DNA of 64,000 bases from the NCBI GenBank assembly GCA_043585095.1, contig CP121321.1, positions 930,001-994,000 of the forward strand. Direction: 5' to 3'. The translations under genes and the position numbers were made by a program. The notes under the pieces were generated by a model, which saw only the letters and a list, made by a program, of their open reading frames with translations, searched no databases and had not been told where the DNA came from. Below, piece by piece: positions 26,402 to 34,984 of the stretch (position 1 is its first letter; each line of letters opens with the position of its first letter). This stretch comes from JANQIO01 sp043585095 (GTDB lineage: Bacteria; Pseudomonadota; Gammaproteobacteria; Pseudomonadales; Halieaceae).

Positions 26402-27583
26402 ATGAGCTTTTATCCGCCGCGCCGCACCCTGATGGGACCCGGACCTTCTGACGTTAATCCCCGTATCAGCAGCGCATTGGCGCGCCCGACCATAGGGCAT
26501 CTGGATCCGGCGTTTATCGATTTGATGGAAGAGCTCAAGGCGCTGCTGCAATACGCGTTCAAAACGAACAACGCGCTGACGCTGCCAGTATCGGCTCCCG
26601 GCTCCGCAGGCATGGAAACCTGCTTCGTCAATCTGTTAGAGCCCGGCGATAAAGTCATTATTTGCCAGAACGGCGTGTTCGGTGGCCGCATGAAAGAGAA
26701 CGCCACGCGTATCGGGGCTGAAGCCATCATGGTGATGGACGATTGGGGCACCGCCGTTGATTTAGATAAGGTGCGCGATGCCATTGCCGCCACCCCCGAC
26801 GCCAAAGTGCTTGCTTTTGTTCACGCGGAAACGTCGACAGGGGTTAGAAGCGATGCTGCCGCATTGTGCAAGCTCGCCAGCGATGCCGGCATGCGGTCAA
26901 TAATGGATACTGTTACCGGCCTGGGTGGTATCGACGTGGCTGTGGACGAGTGGGGCGCTGATGCGGTCTATTCCGGCAGCCAGAAATGTTTGTCCTGCGT
27001 GCCGGGCCTGTCACCGGTGACCTTCTCAGAGCGCGCCGCTGAGCGTATTCGCAACCGCTCACATCCGGTGCAGAGCTGGTTTCTGGATTTGAATCTGGTT
27101 ATGGGGTACTGGGGCGGCGGCGAGTCCGACGGCCAACCGGTAAAGCGTGCCTATCATCACACTGCGCCGGTAAATGCGATGTACGGATTACATGAAGCGC
27201 TCATAATCCTCAAGGAAGAAGGGCTGGAAAATAGCTTTGCCCGGCATCACCAAAACCACCTCGCCCTGCGCGCCGGTCTGGAAGCGCTGGGACTGCCGCT
27301 GGTAGTGAAAGAGGAGGATCGCCTGCCTCAGCTCAATCTAGTGGGCGTGCCGGAAGGCATAGACGAAGCTGCAGTCCGCAAGTTGTTGCTGGACGACTAC
27401 AGCCTGGAAATCGGCGCAGGTCTCGGCGACCTCGCCGGCAAGGTCTGGCGCATCGGCCTGATGGGCTACGCCAGTAACCCTGCCAACGTGCGACTGTGTC
27501 TAAGCGCTTTGGAGCAGGCATTGAATGTGCAAGGGCACAAGGCGTCGGGGGCGGTTGATGCGGCTAATGCTGCTTACGCCTGA
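26402..27583 (+). CDS. PLP-dependent alanine/serine-glyoxylate aminotransferase family
   Basis: A class V fold-type I aminotransferase of 393 residues. The N-terminal signature LMGPGPSDVNPRI, the cofactor-binding HAETSTGVRSD, the PLP aspartate in DTVTGLGG (about residue 169) and Lys195 in SGSQKCLSCVPGLSPV are all present. The SYHHTAPVN-like element appears as AYHHTAPVNAMYGLHEAL. The family moves an amino group from alanine or serine to glyoxylate or pyruvate, often in C2/C1 metabolism. The ATG at MSFYPPRR was chosen; a TTG two codons upstream is less likely. It is divergent from the permease gene. Confidence 0.92.
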   Translation: MSFYPPRRTLMGPGPSDVNPRISSALARPTIGHLDPAFIDLMEELKALLQYAFKTNNALTLPVSAPGSAGMETCFVNLLEPGDKVIICQNGVFGGRMKENATRIGAEAIMVMDDWGTAVDLDKVRDAIAATPDAKVLAFVHAETSTGVRSDAAALCKLASDAGMRSIMDTVTGLGGIDVAVDEWGADAVYSGSQKCLSCVPGLSPVTFSERAAERIRNRSHPVQSWFLDLNLVMGYWGGGESDGQPVKRAYHHTAPVNAMYGLHEALIILKEEGLENSFARHHQNHLALRAGLEALGLPLVVKEEDRLPQLNLVGVPEGIDEAAVRKLLLDDYSLEIGAGLGDLAGKVWRIGLMGYASNPANVRLCLSALEQALNVQGHKASGAVDAANAAYA

Positions 27584-27592
27584 ATCACTTAA

Positions 27593-27624
27593 AGCAAACG
27601 CGGTGCTTTCATACCGCGTTTGCT
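27593..27624 (+). terminator. Perfect 12-bp hairpin after the aminotransferase gene
   Basis: AGCAAACGCGGT and ACCGCGTTTGCT form a perfect 12-bp stem with an 8-base loop, starting ten bases after the stop codon. No T-run follows, only AAAACT, so termination may depend on Rho or the hairpin may protect the mRNA 3' end. Confidence 0.6.
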
Positions 27625-27742
27625 AAAACTCCCTCACGCAAAAATAAACGCATTCGGCTTGTTGCCCTGCAGGTCGCGGCAGTAGCAATCGCGAAAGGTC
27701 ACGTGATGAGAAAGTACAACAAGAAACTGGAGGGCGCGTCGA

Positions 27743-28192
27743 ATGCCAGCACCTAATCCCACTCATGATGAATTGCTCAACTGGGCGCTCAATTATCCCA
27801 TCACCTGGAACGCCGGTGACCGCGACGCCTGGATTGCCAATTACCGGACAGTGTTTGAAGGTGACAACGTGCGCATGCTCGACCCGGTGGGTACGCCAGA
27901 GAAATTTGGCTTCAAGAAATGCTGCACGGATTCCTACGATCTGTTTCAGGATCATGTGAAATTTGAGATCCCTAGAGAAACCCTGTTTGTGTTGGGCGAT
28001 ACCGTGGCATGGGTGATGCACAACCTCATTACCTCGTCCGGTAAAACCAATATCGCCAAAAGTATCGAGACCTATCAGTTCGGGGAGGACGGCTCCCTAA
28101 CAACAAGAACCTGGTATGACGTGTCCGGCGCGCGATCTGGTGAGATACTCGACAGCATGAGCACCTACTTACCGGACTCATTTAAGAAGTAG
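27743..28192 (+). CDS. SnoaL/NTF2-like protein
   Basis: A 149-residue single-domain protein with the cone-shaped SnoaL/NTF2-like fold pattern: an N-terminal helix around ELLNWALNYPITWNAGDRDAWIANYRTVF, a middle VRMLDPVGTPEKFGFKK, and strands ETLFVLGDTVAWVMHNLI and SIETYQFGEDGSLTTRTWYDV. The fold is shared by ketosteroid isomerase, polyketide cyclases and dehydratases. The catalytic Asp pair of ketosteroid isomerase cannot be assigned by eye. A GGAGG ribosome site lies 12 bases upstream. It sits alone between the aminotransferase and the acyl-CoA dehydrogenase, facing the latter. Confidence 0.75.
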   Translation: MPAPNPTHDELLNWALNYPITWNAGDRDAWIANYRTVFEGDNVRMLDPVGTPEKFGFKKCCTDSYDLFQDHVKFEIPRETLFVLGDTVAWVMHNLITSSGKTNIAKSIETYQFGEDGSLTTRTWYDVSGARSGEILDSMSTYLPDSFKK

Positions 28193-28245
28193 CGCACCGA
28201 GCGTAGCTCCGCGGAAAGGTGCGTTAAGAAATGAAGTATGGAGGT

Positions 28246-28278
28246 AAAAAAAGGGCGAGCCCTTGAGAAGCTCGCCCT
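28246..28278 (-). terminator. Intrinsic terminator of the ChsE2-like gene
   Basis: On the minus strand AGGGCGAGC pairs with GCTCGCCCT (9-bp perfect stem, 9-base loop) and is followed directly by a run of seven T. It lies 28 bases after the stop codon of the minus-strand acyl-CoA dehydrogenase. Confidence 0.88.
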
Positions 28279-28305
28279 GCGATACATAGCTAGCGTTGCG
28301 GCCTT

Positions 28306-29475
28306 CTAGCGATGATGTGGCATACCCAGTCCGTGGGTCGCGACCAAACCACGTAGCACCTCGACTACGCCGCCGCCGAAGGTGTTGATCAAAGAGCGAC
28401 GGAATTCATGTTCCAGGTCGCCATTGAACAGCGTACCTTCACCCTCTGGCGCGATCAGCGCCTCCGGGCCCACGACATCCATCATCAATTTGCAGACCTC
28501 CAGCATGATTTCGGTTGAGTAAACCTTCAGCGCCGAGGGGAACACCGCGTCGACCGGGTTGTTCTCAAGACGCCACGCCATGCGAGCGTTCATTACGCGC
28601 ATTGCTTCGAGGTGGCTATAGACCTCTGCCAGATTGCGCTGCGCCATCGGGTCGTCGATTACACGCTTGCCGTCAGCGCGGGGCTCTCTGGCCCACGCCA
28701 TAACGTCGCGGAACAGTTTCCAACCGTTAATACCAAAGGCCGCCAAGCCGACGCGTTCGTGGTTTAGCTGAGACGTAATCAAGCGCCAGCCTTTGTTCTC
28801 TTCTCCGATGATCATGTCAGCGGGAACTTTGATATCGCTGTAGTAGGACACGTTAGTGCGCACGCCGCCCACCGTGTGTATTGGGCCAAAGGAGAAGCCC
28901 GGGTCGCTGGTGTCTACCACCAGTATGGATATGCCCTTGTGCTTGGGGGCTTCGGTGTCGGTGCGTGCCGCCAGGAAAATATAGTCGGCGGCCTCGGCAG
29001 CGCTGGTATATACCTTGGTGCCGTTAACGAGATAGTGATCGCCATTCTTCACGGCACTGGTTGCGAGCGCGGCCAGGTCGGTTCCCGCAGCGGGCTCCGT
29101 GTAGCCGATAGCGAAATGCAGTTCCCCGCCGGCAATGCCAGGCAGGAAGCGTTTCTTCTGCTCGTCTGATCCGTGATCGATGATGGCAGGTCCCACGGTG
29201 TTCAGCGTGACAAACGGCGTCGGAGCGCCGGCGAGCAGGGCTTCCTCGTAGCGGATAAGTTGTTCCGACTGGTTGAGGCCTCGGCCGCCGTATTCCTCGG
29301 GCCATCCCAATGCCAGCATGCCGTCTTTACCCTGTTGGCGAATCAGGTCCTTGTAAAGGTCACCGCCCTCAGCGCTGCGCAATTCCTCGCGGTACTCGGG
29401 CTTGACCAACTGGCTAAAGTAGCTTCGTAGCTCTTTGCGCAGTGATCGCTGGCTGTCGGTGTAATCAACAAACAT
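28306..29475 (-). CDS. Acyl-CoA dehydrogenase, ChsE2/FadE29-like
   Basis: FAD-dependent acyl-CoA dehydrogenase of 389 residues. It shows the family's FAIGYTEPAAGTDLAALAT (FAD/substrate contact) and the C-terminal INTFGGGVVEVLRG. From memory of the mycobacterial proteins, the N-terminus MFVDYTDSQRSLRKELRSYF and the FGGG C-terminus resemble FadE29 (ChsE2), a subunit of the heteromeric ChsE1-ChsE2 enzyme that desaturates 3-carbon steroid side-chain CoA esters. A ChsE1-like gene starts 968 bp away on the other strand, across a shared TetR gene. Upstream GAGGAGG is a strong ribosome site. An intrinsic terminator ends it as a single-gene unit. Confidence 0.87.
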   Translation of the reverse strand: MFVDYTDSQRSLRKELRSYFSQLVKPEYREELRSAEGGDLYKDLIRQQGKDGMLALGWPEEYGGRGLNQSEQLIRYEEALLAGAPTPFVTLNTVGPAIIDHGSDEQKKRFLPGIAGGELHFAIGYTEPAAGTDLAALATSAVKNGDHYLVNGTKVYTSAAEAADYIFLAARTDTEAPKHKGISILVVDTSDPGFSFGPIHTVGGVRTNVSYYSDIKVPADMIIGEENKGWRLITSQLNHERVGLAAFGINGWKLFRDVMAWAREPRADGKRVIDDPMAQRNLAEVYSHLEAMRVMNARMAWRLENNPVDAVFPSALKVYSTEIMLEVCKLMMDVVGPEALIAPEGEGTLFNGDLEHEFRRSLINTFGGGVVEVLRGLVATHGLGMPHHR

Positions 29476-29512
29476 GGCTGTTCCTCCTCAATAAGCCACC
29501 ATATTATTGATT

Positions 29513-29528
29513 TTGAATTCAAATTCAA
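29513..29528. promoter_or_regulatory. Palindromic operator between ChsE2-like and TetR genes
   Basis: TTGAATT-CA-AATTCAA is a perfect inverted repeat (7-bp arms, 2-bp centre) in the 67-bp divergent region between the acyl-CoA dehydrogenase and tetR. Size and position are typical of an operator bound by a TetR-family dimer, here probably the adjacent regulator, repressing both directions. Confidence 0.65.
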
Positions 29529-29542
29529 CTATTTTGCGCAAC

Positions 29543-30316
29543 ATGGCAGTAGAAATTGCAGACAGCACATCGACACGGTCGCCCAATAACGGGCGCGCGG
29601 CCGCTCGCGCATGCGCAGCGAACGGCACGAAGAGTCTTAGTGCGAAAGGCCAGCGTGCCCGGGCAAACTTAAAGCAGGCGGCGCTCACAGTTCTTGAGCG
29701 CGATGGCTTCCATCATATGCGTATCGCCGACGTGACCCGCGAGGCGGGCGTTGCACAAGGCTTGTTCTACCATTACTTCGACGACCTTAAGTCGCTCACA
29801 ATGGAAGTGCTTGCGGACTTCATTAACCCAGCATCAGACGCTGAGGCAATCGAGAAAGATGTAGCGCGGGGCGACTGGTACGGTCGGATTCTGGCCCATA
29901 ATCGACTGGTGGTCGCAAGTTATGCAAAGCGGCCCGGCGTGATGCGATGCCTGCTTCAAATGGCCGATGAGGATGCAGCATTCTCCGCCGCCCTGCGCGA
30001 TTCCTACCGCGAACAGTTGATGTGGCTGGTAGGGCGGCTGCCCAGGATGTTTCCCCAGCTTCGTTTGCGCCAACATCAGGCGCTCATGACGGTGTATGCG
30101 CTGGCGGGCATTGGCGAAGGTTTGCTGCGTGAGTATTTTATTCATCGGAGCGAGACGCTGCTTGCGGCAGATTTGTCAGAAGACGAGTTGGCGGAATTGC
30201 TCAGCACGATGTTTTATCGGGCTTTGTTTTTGGAACACCCGCCGCTGGAAAAGCTGCACTACACGCGCAACCTTGCGGCCATGCATGCGACTCCACACAT
30301 GGAATCGAACGGGTGA
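29543..30316 (+). CDS. TetR-family transcriptional regulator (sterol-cluster regulator candidate)
   Basis: A 257-residue TetR regulator. The helix-turn-helix domain lies at about residues 42-90: KQAALTVLERDGFHHMRIADVTREAGVAQGLFYHYFDDLKSL. The ligand-binding half contains RLVVASYAKRPGVMRCLLQMADEDAAF and an acidic C-terminal helix. The start MAVEIADS was chosen because an earlier TTG would lie inside the palindromic operator. There is a 30-residue basic, disordered-looking N-terminal extension. It sits centrally between a minus-strand ChsE2-like gene and a plus-strand ChsE1-DUF35-aldolase operon, so both are likely targets. A CoA ester or steroid-like inducer is inference. Confidence 0.85.
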   Translation: MAVEIADSTSTRSPNNGRAAARACAANGTKSLSAKGQRARANLKQAALTVLERDGFHHMRIADVTREAGVAQGLFYHYFDDLKSLTMEVLADFINPASDAEAIEKDVARGDWYGRILAHNRLVVASYAKRPGVMRCLLQMADEDAAFSAALRDSYREQLMWLVGRLPRMFPQLRLRQHQALMTVYALAGIGEGLLREYFIHRSETLLAADLSEDELAELLSTMFYRALFLEHPPLEKLHYTRNLAAMHATPHMESNG

Positions 30317-30442
30317 ACAGAGCTGACCTAACAGAGCTGCGAGTGTGCAACAGGGCGCTGCAATAACGAAATACTTTTGAATCATTGCGCTGCAGGCCAA
30401 GCCGAGGCGGCGACAACACTAACAACCGTGGGAGAACGCACA

Positions 30443-31594
30443 ATGGACTTTAACTTTACTGACGATCAACACGCGATCCGGGATCTGGCCGCGCAAATTT
30501 TTCGCGATCGTGCCAGCGATGAAACGCTGCTGACGTTTTCCCGCACCGGTGAAACCTATGATGAAGGCCTTTGGCAAACATTAGCCGAGCAGGGCCTACT
30601 GGGTATCGCGGTACCCGAGTCGCAGGGCGGCTCCGGCCTTGGCTTGATAGAGCTTTGCCTGATGCTGGAAGAGCAGGGTCGAGCGGTGGCACCGATTCCG
30701 CTCTTCTCCAGTGTGGTTTTGGGCGCCTTGCCTTTGGCGACCTATGGCAGCGATGCCCTGCAGGCGGCATGGCTGCCGAAAATGGTGGCCGGCGAGGTGA
30801 AGCTTTCCGCCGCTATCGCAGAAATGAATATGAATCCCGCTCTCCGCGACCCGGTTCGACTGAAGCGCGACGGCGATGACTGGGTGTTGGACGGCAAACG
30901 TAAGACGGTGCCCGACGGTGCTGTTGCAGACGCCATTCTGGTGCCGGCAGTGGATGAGGACGGTAGCAAGACGCTGTTTTTGGTGCCCACTGATACAGCA
31001 GGCGTCAGCGTCACGGCGGTCAAGATTGGGTTGTCAGGTGATCGCGCAGCCCATTTGGCACTGGACAATGTCAAGCTAACTGACCTGCACCGGGTTGGGG
31101 AGATTGGTCAAGGCGGCGAGATTTTGGCCTGGTTGGAAGATCGAGCCAATGTCGGTCACTGCGCTATGCAGACGGGTGTTACGGAAGAAGCCATGAAGCG
31201 GACGGCCGCCTACCTGAGTGAGCGTGAACAATTTGGCGTCGCGCTGGGCACCTTTCAGGCGTTGGCCATGCGTATGGCGGATAGCTACATCGACGTAGAG
31301 GCTATTCGCAGTACTTACTGGTTGGCACTGTGGCGCTTGTCCGAGGGTCTGGATGCTCGCGCGGAAGTCCGTGCGGCGAAGTGGTGGGCCTGTGAAGCGG
31401 CTCACCGGGTTGTGTGCTCTGCGCAGCATATGCACGGTGGTATCGGCGCCGACGTGGAATATCCCATCCATCGTTTTTTCCTGTTGGCGAAACAGATCAG
31501 CTACTCTCTGGGGAGCGCAAGCAGCCAGCTTGAGAAGCTGGGTCGACTGCTCGCCAGCGACGACACCATCGGCTACCACGCGCTGGAAGTCTGA
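30443..31594 (+). CDS. Acyl-CoA dehydrogenase, ChsE1/FadE28-like
   Basis: A 383-residue acyl-CoA dehydrogenase homologue. It begins MDFNFTDDQHAIRDLAAQIF and ends with the motif MHGGIGADVEYPIHRFF followed by SASSQLEKLG. From memory this resembles mycobacterial FadE28 (ChsE1: HLHGGMGMDVTYPMHRYY). The usual FAD-binding TEP/AGSD segment is degenerate here (AAIAEMNMNPALRDPV), as expected for the subunit of a heteromer whose partner supplies part of the active site. The ATG has GGGAG nine bases upstream; an earlier in-frame ATG lacks one. Its TGA overlaps the next ATG (TGATG), giving a coupled ChsE1-DUF35-aldolase operon. Confidence 0.86.
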   Translation: MDFNFTDDQHAIRDLAAQIFRDRASDETLLTFSRTGETYDEGLWQTLAEQGLLGIAVPESQGGSGLGLIELCLMLEEQGRAVAPIPLFSSVVLGALPLATYGSDALQAAWLPKMVAGEVKLSAAIAEMNMNPALRDPVRLKRDGDDWVLDGKRKTVPDGAVADAILVPAVDEDGSKTLFLVPTDTAGVSVTAVKIGLSGDRAAHLALDNVKLTDLHRVGEIGQGGEILAWLEDRANVGHCAMQTGVTEEAMKRTAAYLSEREQFGVALGTFQALAMRMADSYIDVEAIRSTYWLALWRLSEGLDARAEVRAAKWWACEAAHRVVCSAQHMHGGIGADVEYPIHRFFLLAKQISYSLGSASSQLEKLGRLLASDDTIGYHALEV

Positions 31595-32010
31595 TGACGC
31601 CCGGTCGCATCAAGCCACCCCAGGGGCACGATAATGCCTGGTGGTGGGAAATGGCGGCACAGGACAAGCTGGCCATACAGCGCTGTACCAGTTGCCAAAC
31701 GCTGCGCCATCCTCCATCACCTATGTGTGGCGATTGCCAAAGCCTGGAGTGGGATGCGGTAACCGCCAGCGGCGAGGGCACCATTTGCTCTTTTACCGTT
31801 TTGCGGCATCCGCAGTTTCCCGGCTACGACTATCCGTTGATAATCGTGCTGATCGACCTGGCCGAAGGCACACGGATCACCTCTCAATTGGTGGATTGCG
31901 AGCCTGAGTCCGTGACTTTTGGGATGAAGGTCACTATGCGCATTCAGGAAGACCCCGATGGATTCAAGCTACCGGTGTTTGTACCTGCCGAGAAGGAAGC
32001 TGAATCATGA
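31594..32010 (+). CDS. DUF35 zinc-ribbon/OB-fold protein, aldolase partner
   Basis: A 138-residue stand-alone DUF35 protein. The zinc ribbon is CTSCQTLRHPPSPMCGDC (about residues 31-48), and the OB-fold begins GTICSFTVLRHPQFPGYDYPL. It is strongly similar along its length to the C-terminal domain of the MaoC-DUF35 fusion on the minus strand, sharing GHDN-WWWE, the ribbon and PGY-YP. It lacks the MaoC part. DUF35 proteins form the docking and acyl-channel partner of Ltp-type aldolases, and the aldolase gene overlaps its stop by four bases. Confidence 0.86.
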   Translation: MTPGRIKPPQGHDNAWWWEMAAQDKLAIQRCTSCQTLRHPPSPMCGDCQSLEWDAVTASGEGTICSFTVLRHPQFPGYDYPLIIVLIDLAEGTRITSQLVDCEPESVTFGMKVTMRIQEDPDGFKLPVFVPAEKEAES

Positions 32011-33173
32011 GTCTGAAAAATAAGGCCGCCATAGCGGGAATCGGCGTCACCGAATTTTCAAAGAATTCGGGCGTTTCGGAACTTTCCCTCGCGGCACAGT
32101 GCATCACCGCGGCCTGTGAAGACGCCGGCGTTCCCACTTCAGCTATCGATGGGCTGGTCACCTACACGCTGGATTCTACCGACGAGGTTGAAGTCGCGCG
32201 CGCGGTGGGCGCCGGCGACCTGTCCTATTTCAGTCAGGTTAATTACGGCGGCGGTGCCGCGGTAGGTGTGATCCTGCAAGCCGTCATGGCGGTTGCAACC
32301 GGACAGGCGGAGACGGTTGTCTGCTGGCGCGCCATGAATGGACGCTCCGGTCAGCGTATGGGGCAGGGTGTGTCGGGCAATATCATTTCCAGCGACCTGA
32401 TTCACTGGTCTTGGTACATGGCTTACGGCATGCTCACGCCGGGCAGTTGGATCGCCATGATCGCCAATAAGTATATGCATGCCTACGGGGTCACCCGTGA
32501 AGACCTCGGTCGTGTAGCGATCTCTCAGCGCAATTACGCAACAACCAACCCACGTGCGTTTGGCTATCAAAAACCGCTGACGATGGAGGAGTATCTTTCG
32601 TCAAAGATGATCGCCGACCCACTGTGTCTATACGATTTCTGTCAGGAGACCGACGGCGGCTGCGCGATTCTCGTCACCAGTGCTGAGCGCGCCAAAGACT
32701 TGAAGCAAAAGCCCGCAGTGGTGCGAGGCATAACGCAGGCTTCGACCCGCGGGCAGGAGCAAATGACGAGCTACTATCGTAGTGAGCTGATGTCATTGCC
32801 TGAGATGGAAATGGCCGCGCAGCGCACATATGCAATGGCTGAGTTGGGTCCAGACGATATCGACGCCGCCTGCCTATACGACGCCTTCTCCTCGGAGATC
32901 ATTATGCAGCTGGAAAGTTTTGGTTTCGCTGCGCCCGGCGAAGGGGTTGAATTGGTGCGTGACGGCGCTCTGGATATCGACGGTCGCTTGCCAAATAACA
33001 CCCACGGTGGATTGCTGTCGGAAGCCTACATTCACGGTATGAACAACATCGCCGAAGCCGTGCGCCTGGTGCGAGGCGAATCGGGGAATCAACCCGCCAA
33101 GTCAGTAGGGCACGTGCTGGTTTCCAGCGGTGTCGGCGTGCCCACGGGTGCCATGATTCTGGGCGCAGACTAA
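32007..33173 (+). CDS. Thiolase-fold retro-aldolase, Ltp2-like (copy 2)
   Basis: A 388-residue Ltp/SCP-x type thiolase homologue, closely related to the minus-strand copy. Shared blocks include FSKNSGVSELSLA near the start, NYGGGAAVG at the position of the thiolase Cys (absent here), CLYDAFSSEIIMQLESFGF, and NTHGGLLSEAYIHGMNN. Loss of the nucleophilic Cys fits retro-aldol cleavage of a beta-hydroxyacyl-CoA rather than thiolysis. It follows its DUF35 partner with an ATGA overlap. Two such modules in one region suggest cleavage of two different intermediates. Confidence 0.85.
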   Translation: MSLKNKAAIAGIGVTEFSKNSGVSELSLAAQCITAACEDAGVPTSAIDGLVTYTLDSTDEVEVARAVGAGDLSYFSQVNYGGGAAVGVILQAVMAVATGQAETVVCWRAMNGRSGQRMGQGVSGNIISSDLIHWSWYMAYGMLTPGSWIAMIANKYMHAYGVTREDLGRVAISQRNYATTNPRAFGYQKPLTMEEYLSSKMIADPLCLYDFCQETDGGCAILVTSAERAKDLKQKPAVVRGITQASTRGQEQMTSYYRSELMSLPEMEMAAQRTYAMAELGPDDIDAACLYDAFSSEIIMQLESFGFAAPGEGVELVRDGALDIDGRLPNNTHGGLLSEAYIHGMNNIAEAVRLVRGESGNQPAKSVGHVLVSSGVGVPTGAMILGAD

Positions 33174-33423
33174 ACAGCAAAAGCTTGCTGCAGTGACGCA
33201 GCTTGTGTAATGAATCCACTTGGAACCAGCGACCGCAACATACCGGATTAGCGGTTTGCGCACTGGTGTCGCTGGTCTATCATCGAGTTGATGGGATCGT
33301 AGCAGGCGGTCCTACGGCGGCAGGTCCGTTTTGTAACGCTATGCCGTCCCATTCCAAAGACTTCATGTCAACGCGCCTATGCTGATCGGCGCGACATCAG
33401 GGCTGTAAAGTCGGGAGCCAACA

Positions 33424-34608
33424 ATGGCGCTAGCTCAGGAACAAGACTTTCCCTCCAAAGACGTTGTTGAGGCAGCGCGTAGTTTGCGCGCAGCGATCAG
33501 TTCGCGCAGCGATGACATCGAGGCGGGTAAATGCGTACCCGCAGACGTGATTAACCTTCTTAAGCAGTCAGGTCTTCTTGCCGCAACCATCCCCGCCGAT
33601 CTCGGTGGTGCTGAATGTACACCGCTTACGGTGTTGGAACTGATAGAGGAGCTTGCCTACGCCGACAGTGCTGTGGCCTGGTGCACCATGATTTACCTCA
33701 CAACTGCGGTCTCTGCGGCGCAGCTCGACGCTGAGTGGGCACGTAAAATTTATCAGGTTAACGGAGCCTGCCCGGTCACTGCGGGAGCTACAGCACCCAC
33801 GGGTAAAGCGCGTCGTGTCGAAGGCGGGCTAGAGGTCGATGGGCGCTGGGCCTGGGGGTCAGGTACCCAGCACGCCGACTGGATCGTCGGTGGCTGTATG
33901 GTAGAGCAGGGCGGTGAGCTGCTGCAGCTCGCAGATGGTTCACCTGCGGTGCACATTGTATTTTTTGAAAAGTCTCAGGTGCACTTACACGACAATTGGG
34001 ATCCGTCCGGTATGCGCGGCACGGGCAGCGTCGACTTTGAGGTGGCCAAGGCATTTGTACCTGATGGCCGCTGGGTCGTGCAGGGCGGCAGCACGCTTAA
34101 CATCGATACACCCTTGTACCGTTTCCCTTTCTTTGGCTTTTTTGCCGCCTGCGTTGCGGCAATACCCCTGGGCATAGTGCGGCGGGCGCAAGATGATTTC
34201 ATCGCGCTGGCGCGCAGCAAAGGCACCGGTCGCAAAAGCCTCGCTGAATCATCGCTAACGCAAATGGAGTTTGGTCAGGCGAATGCGCAGGCGGAAGCCG
34301 CCAGGCATTATCTTTTCAGTGTTGTCTCTGAGGTGTGGGATACGGTTTTAGAGGGTGGCACCGCGACCGCCGAGCAGCAAAGGCAGCTGCGCTTGGCCGC
34401 CACCCAGTCAACGACCTTGGCGGCAGCTGCCGTGGACCGGCTTTACAATGCGGGCGGCGGCACATCCTTGCAGGGGCATTGCAGCTTGCAGCGCCACTTT
34501 CGCGACATACACGTTGCTACGCAGCACCGCATGGTCAGCACGGGCTTAGTGCAGTTGGCAGGCGCTATGGCGTTGGTCGAAGACCATCCTGGCGCAGCGC
34601 AACTCTAA
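33424..34608 (+). CDS. Acyl-CoA dehydrogenase-fold flavin monooxygenase, HsaA-like
   Basis: A 394-residue protein of the group D flavin monooxygenase type (acyl-CoA dehydrogenase fold, HsaA/HpaB-like). It has ATIPADLGGAECTPLTVLELIEELAYADSAVAWC, the flavin-region block GGLEVDGRWAWGSGTQHADW, WDPSGMRGTGSVDFEV, and the C-terminal YNAGGGTSLQGHCSLQRHFRDIHVATQH. HsaA hydroxylates a phenolic steroid intermediate using reduced flavin from HsaB. No flavin reductase gene is seen adjacent. Alternatives include a nitroalkane oxidase-like or sulfur-acquisition monooxygenase. GGGAG precedes the ATG. It is 250 bp after the aldolase and probably has its own promoter; that gap holds nothing I can name. Confidence 0.8.
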   Translation: MALAQEQDFPSKDVVEAARSLRAAISSRSDDIEAGKCVPADVINLLKQSGLLAATIPADLGGAECTPLTVLELIEELAYADSAVAWCTMIYLTTAVSAAQLDAEWARKIYQVNGACPVTAGATAPTGKARRVEGGLEVDGRWAWGSGTQHADWIVGGCMVEQGGELLQLADGSPAVHIVFFEKSQVHLHDNWDPSGMRGTGSVDFEVAKAFVPDGRWVVQGGSTLNIDTPLYRFPFFGFFAACVAAIPLGIVRRAQDDFIALARSKGTGRKSLAESSLTQMEFGQANAQAEAARHYLFSVVSEVWDTVLEGGTATAEQQRQLRLAATQSTTLAAAAVDRLYNAGGGTSLQGHCSLQRHFRDIHVATQHRMVSTGLVQLAGAMALVEDHPGAAQL

Positions 34609-34714
34609 TCTGCTGAACGGGATTCAACACGCCGTCTTGCATCGAGTTTGTTTAATGCATTCTATGGCGGGGTTTTGGGATTTTTGGTTGGGAGCACTGC
34701 TCCGGCGTCATGGC

Positions 34715-34803
34715 GAACCCGGTTCATCAGACCCGCCGTGAACCCATCCCTCGGGGGCTTGCGTGCGACATCCCTGTCGCACACAGTCTGCTGAACCGGA
34801 TTC
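34715..34803. mobile_element. MITE/REP-like palindromic element, copy 1
   Basis: The outer arms GAACCCGGTTCATCAGAC (34715-34732) and GTCTGCTGAACCGGATTC (34786-34803) pair with two mismatches. Inside them GTGCGAC and GTCGCAC form a second hairpin. The element would fold into a long branched stem. It lies within the first tandem unit. No transposase is encoded; REP/BIME or MITE origin is inference. Confidence 0.5.
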
Positions 34804-34896
34804 ACGGCGTGTCTGAGCAAGTGTGTTCAATGCGTTCTATGGCGGGATGTTGGGTTTCTGGCTTTCTGTTTGGGAGCTTTGTTCCGGCGCCATGCC

Positions 34897-34984
34897 GAAC
34901 CCGGTTCAGCAGACCCGCCGTGAACCCGTCCCTGGGGGCTTGCGTGCGACATCCTTGTCGCACACAGTCTGCTGAACCGGGTTC
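34897..34984. mobile_element. MITE/REP-like palindromic element, copy 2
   Basis: The outer arms GAACCCGGTTCAGCAGAC (34897-34914) and GTCTGCTGAACCGGGTTC (34967-34984) are a perfect 18-bp inverted repeat, with the inner hairpin GTGCGAC/GTCGCAC retained. It is 182 bp from copy 1 and better preserved. The ends sit at the boundary of the tandem units. Confidence 0.55.

Noticed and set aside
33174..33423. Small hairpin and possible regulatory RNA after the second aldolase
   Set aside because: Only a 5-bp GCTGC/GCAGC stem without a T-run; not enough to support a terminator or RNA.
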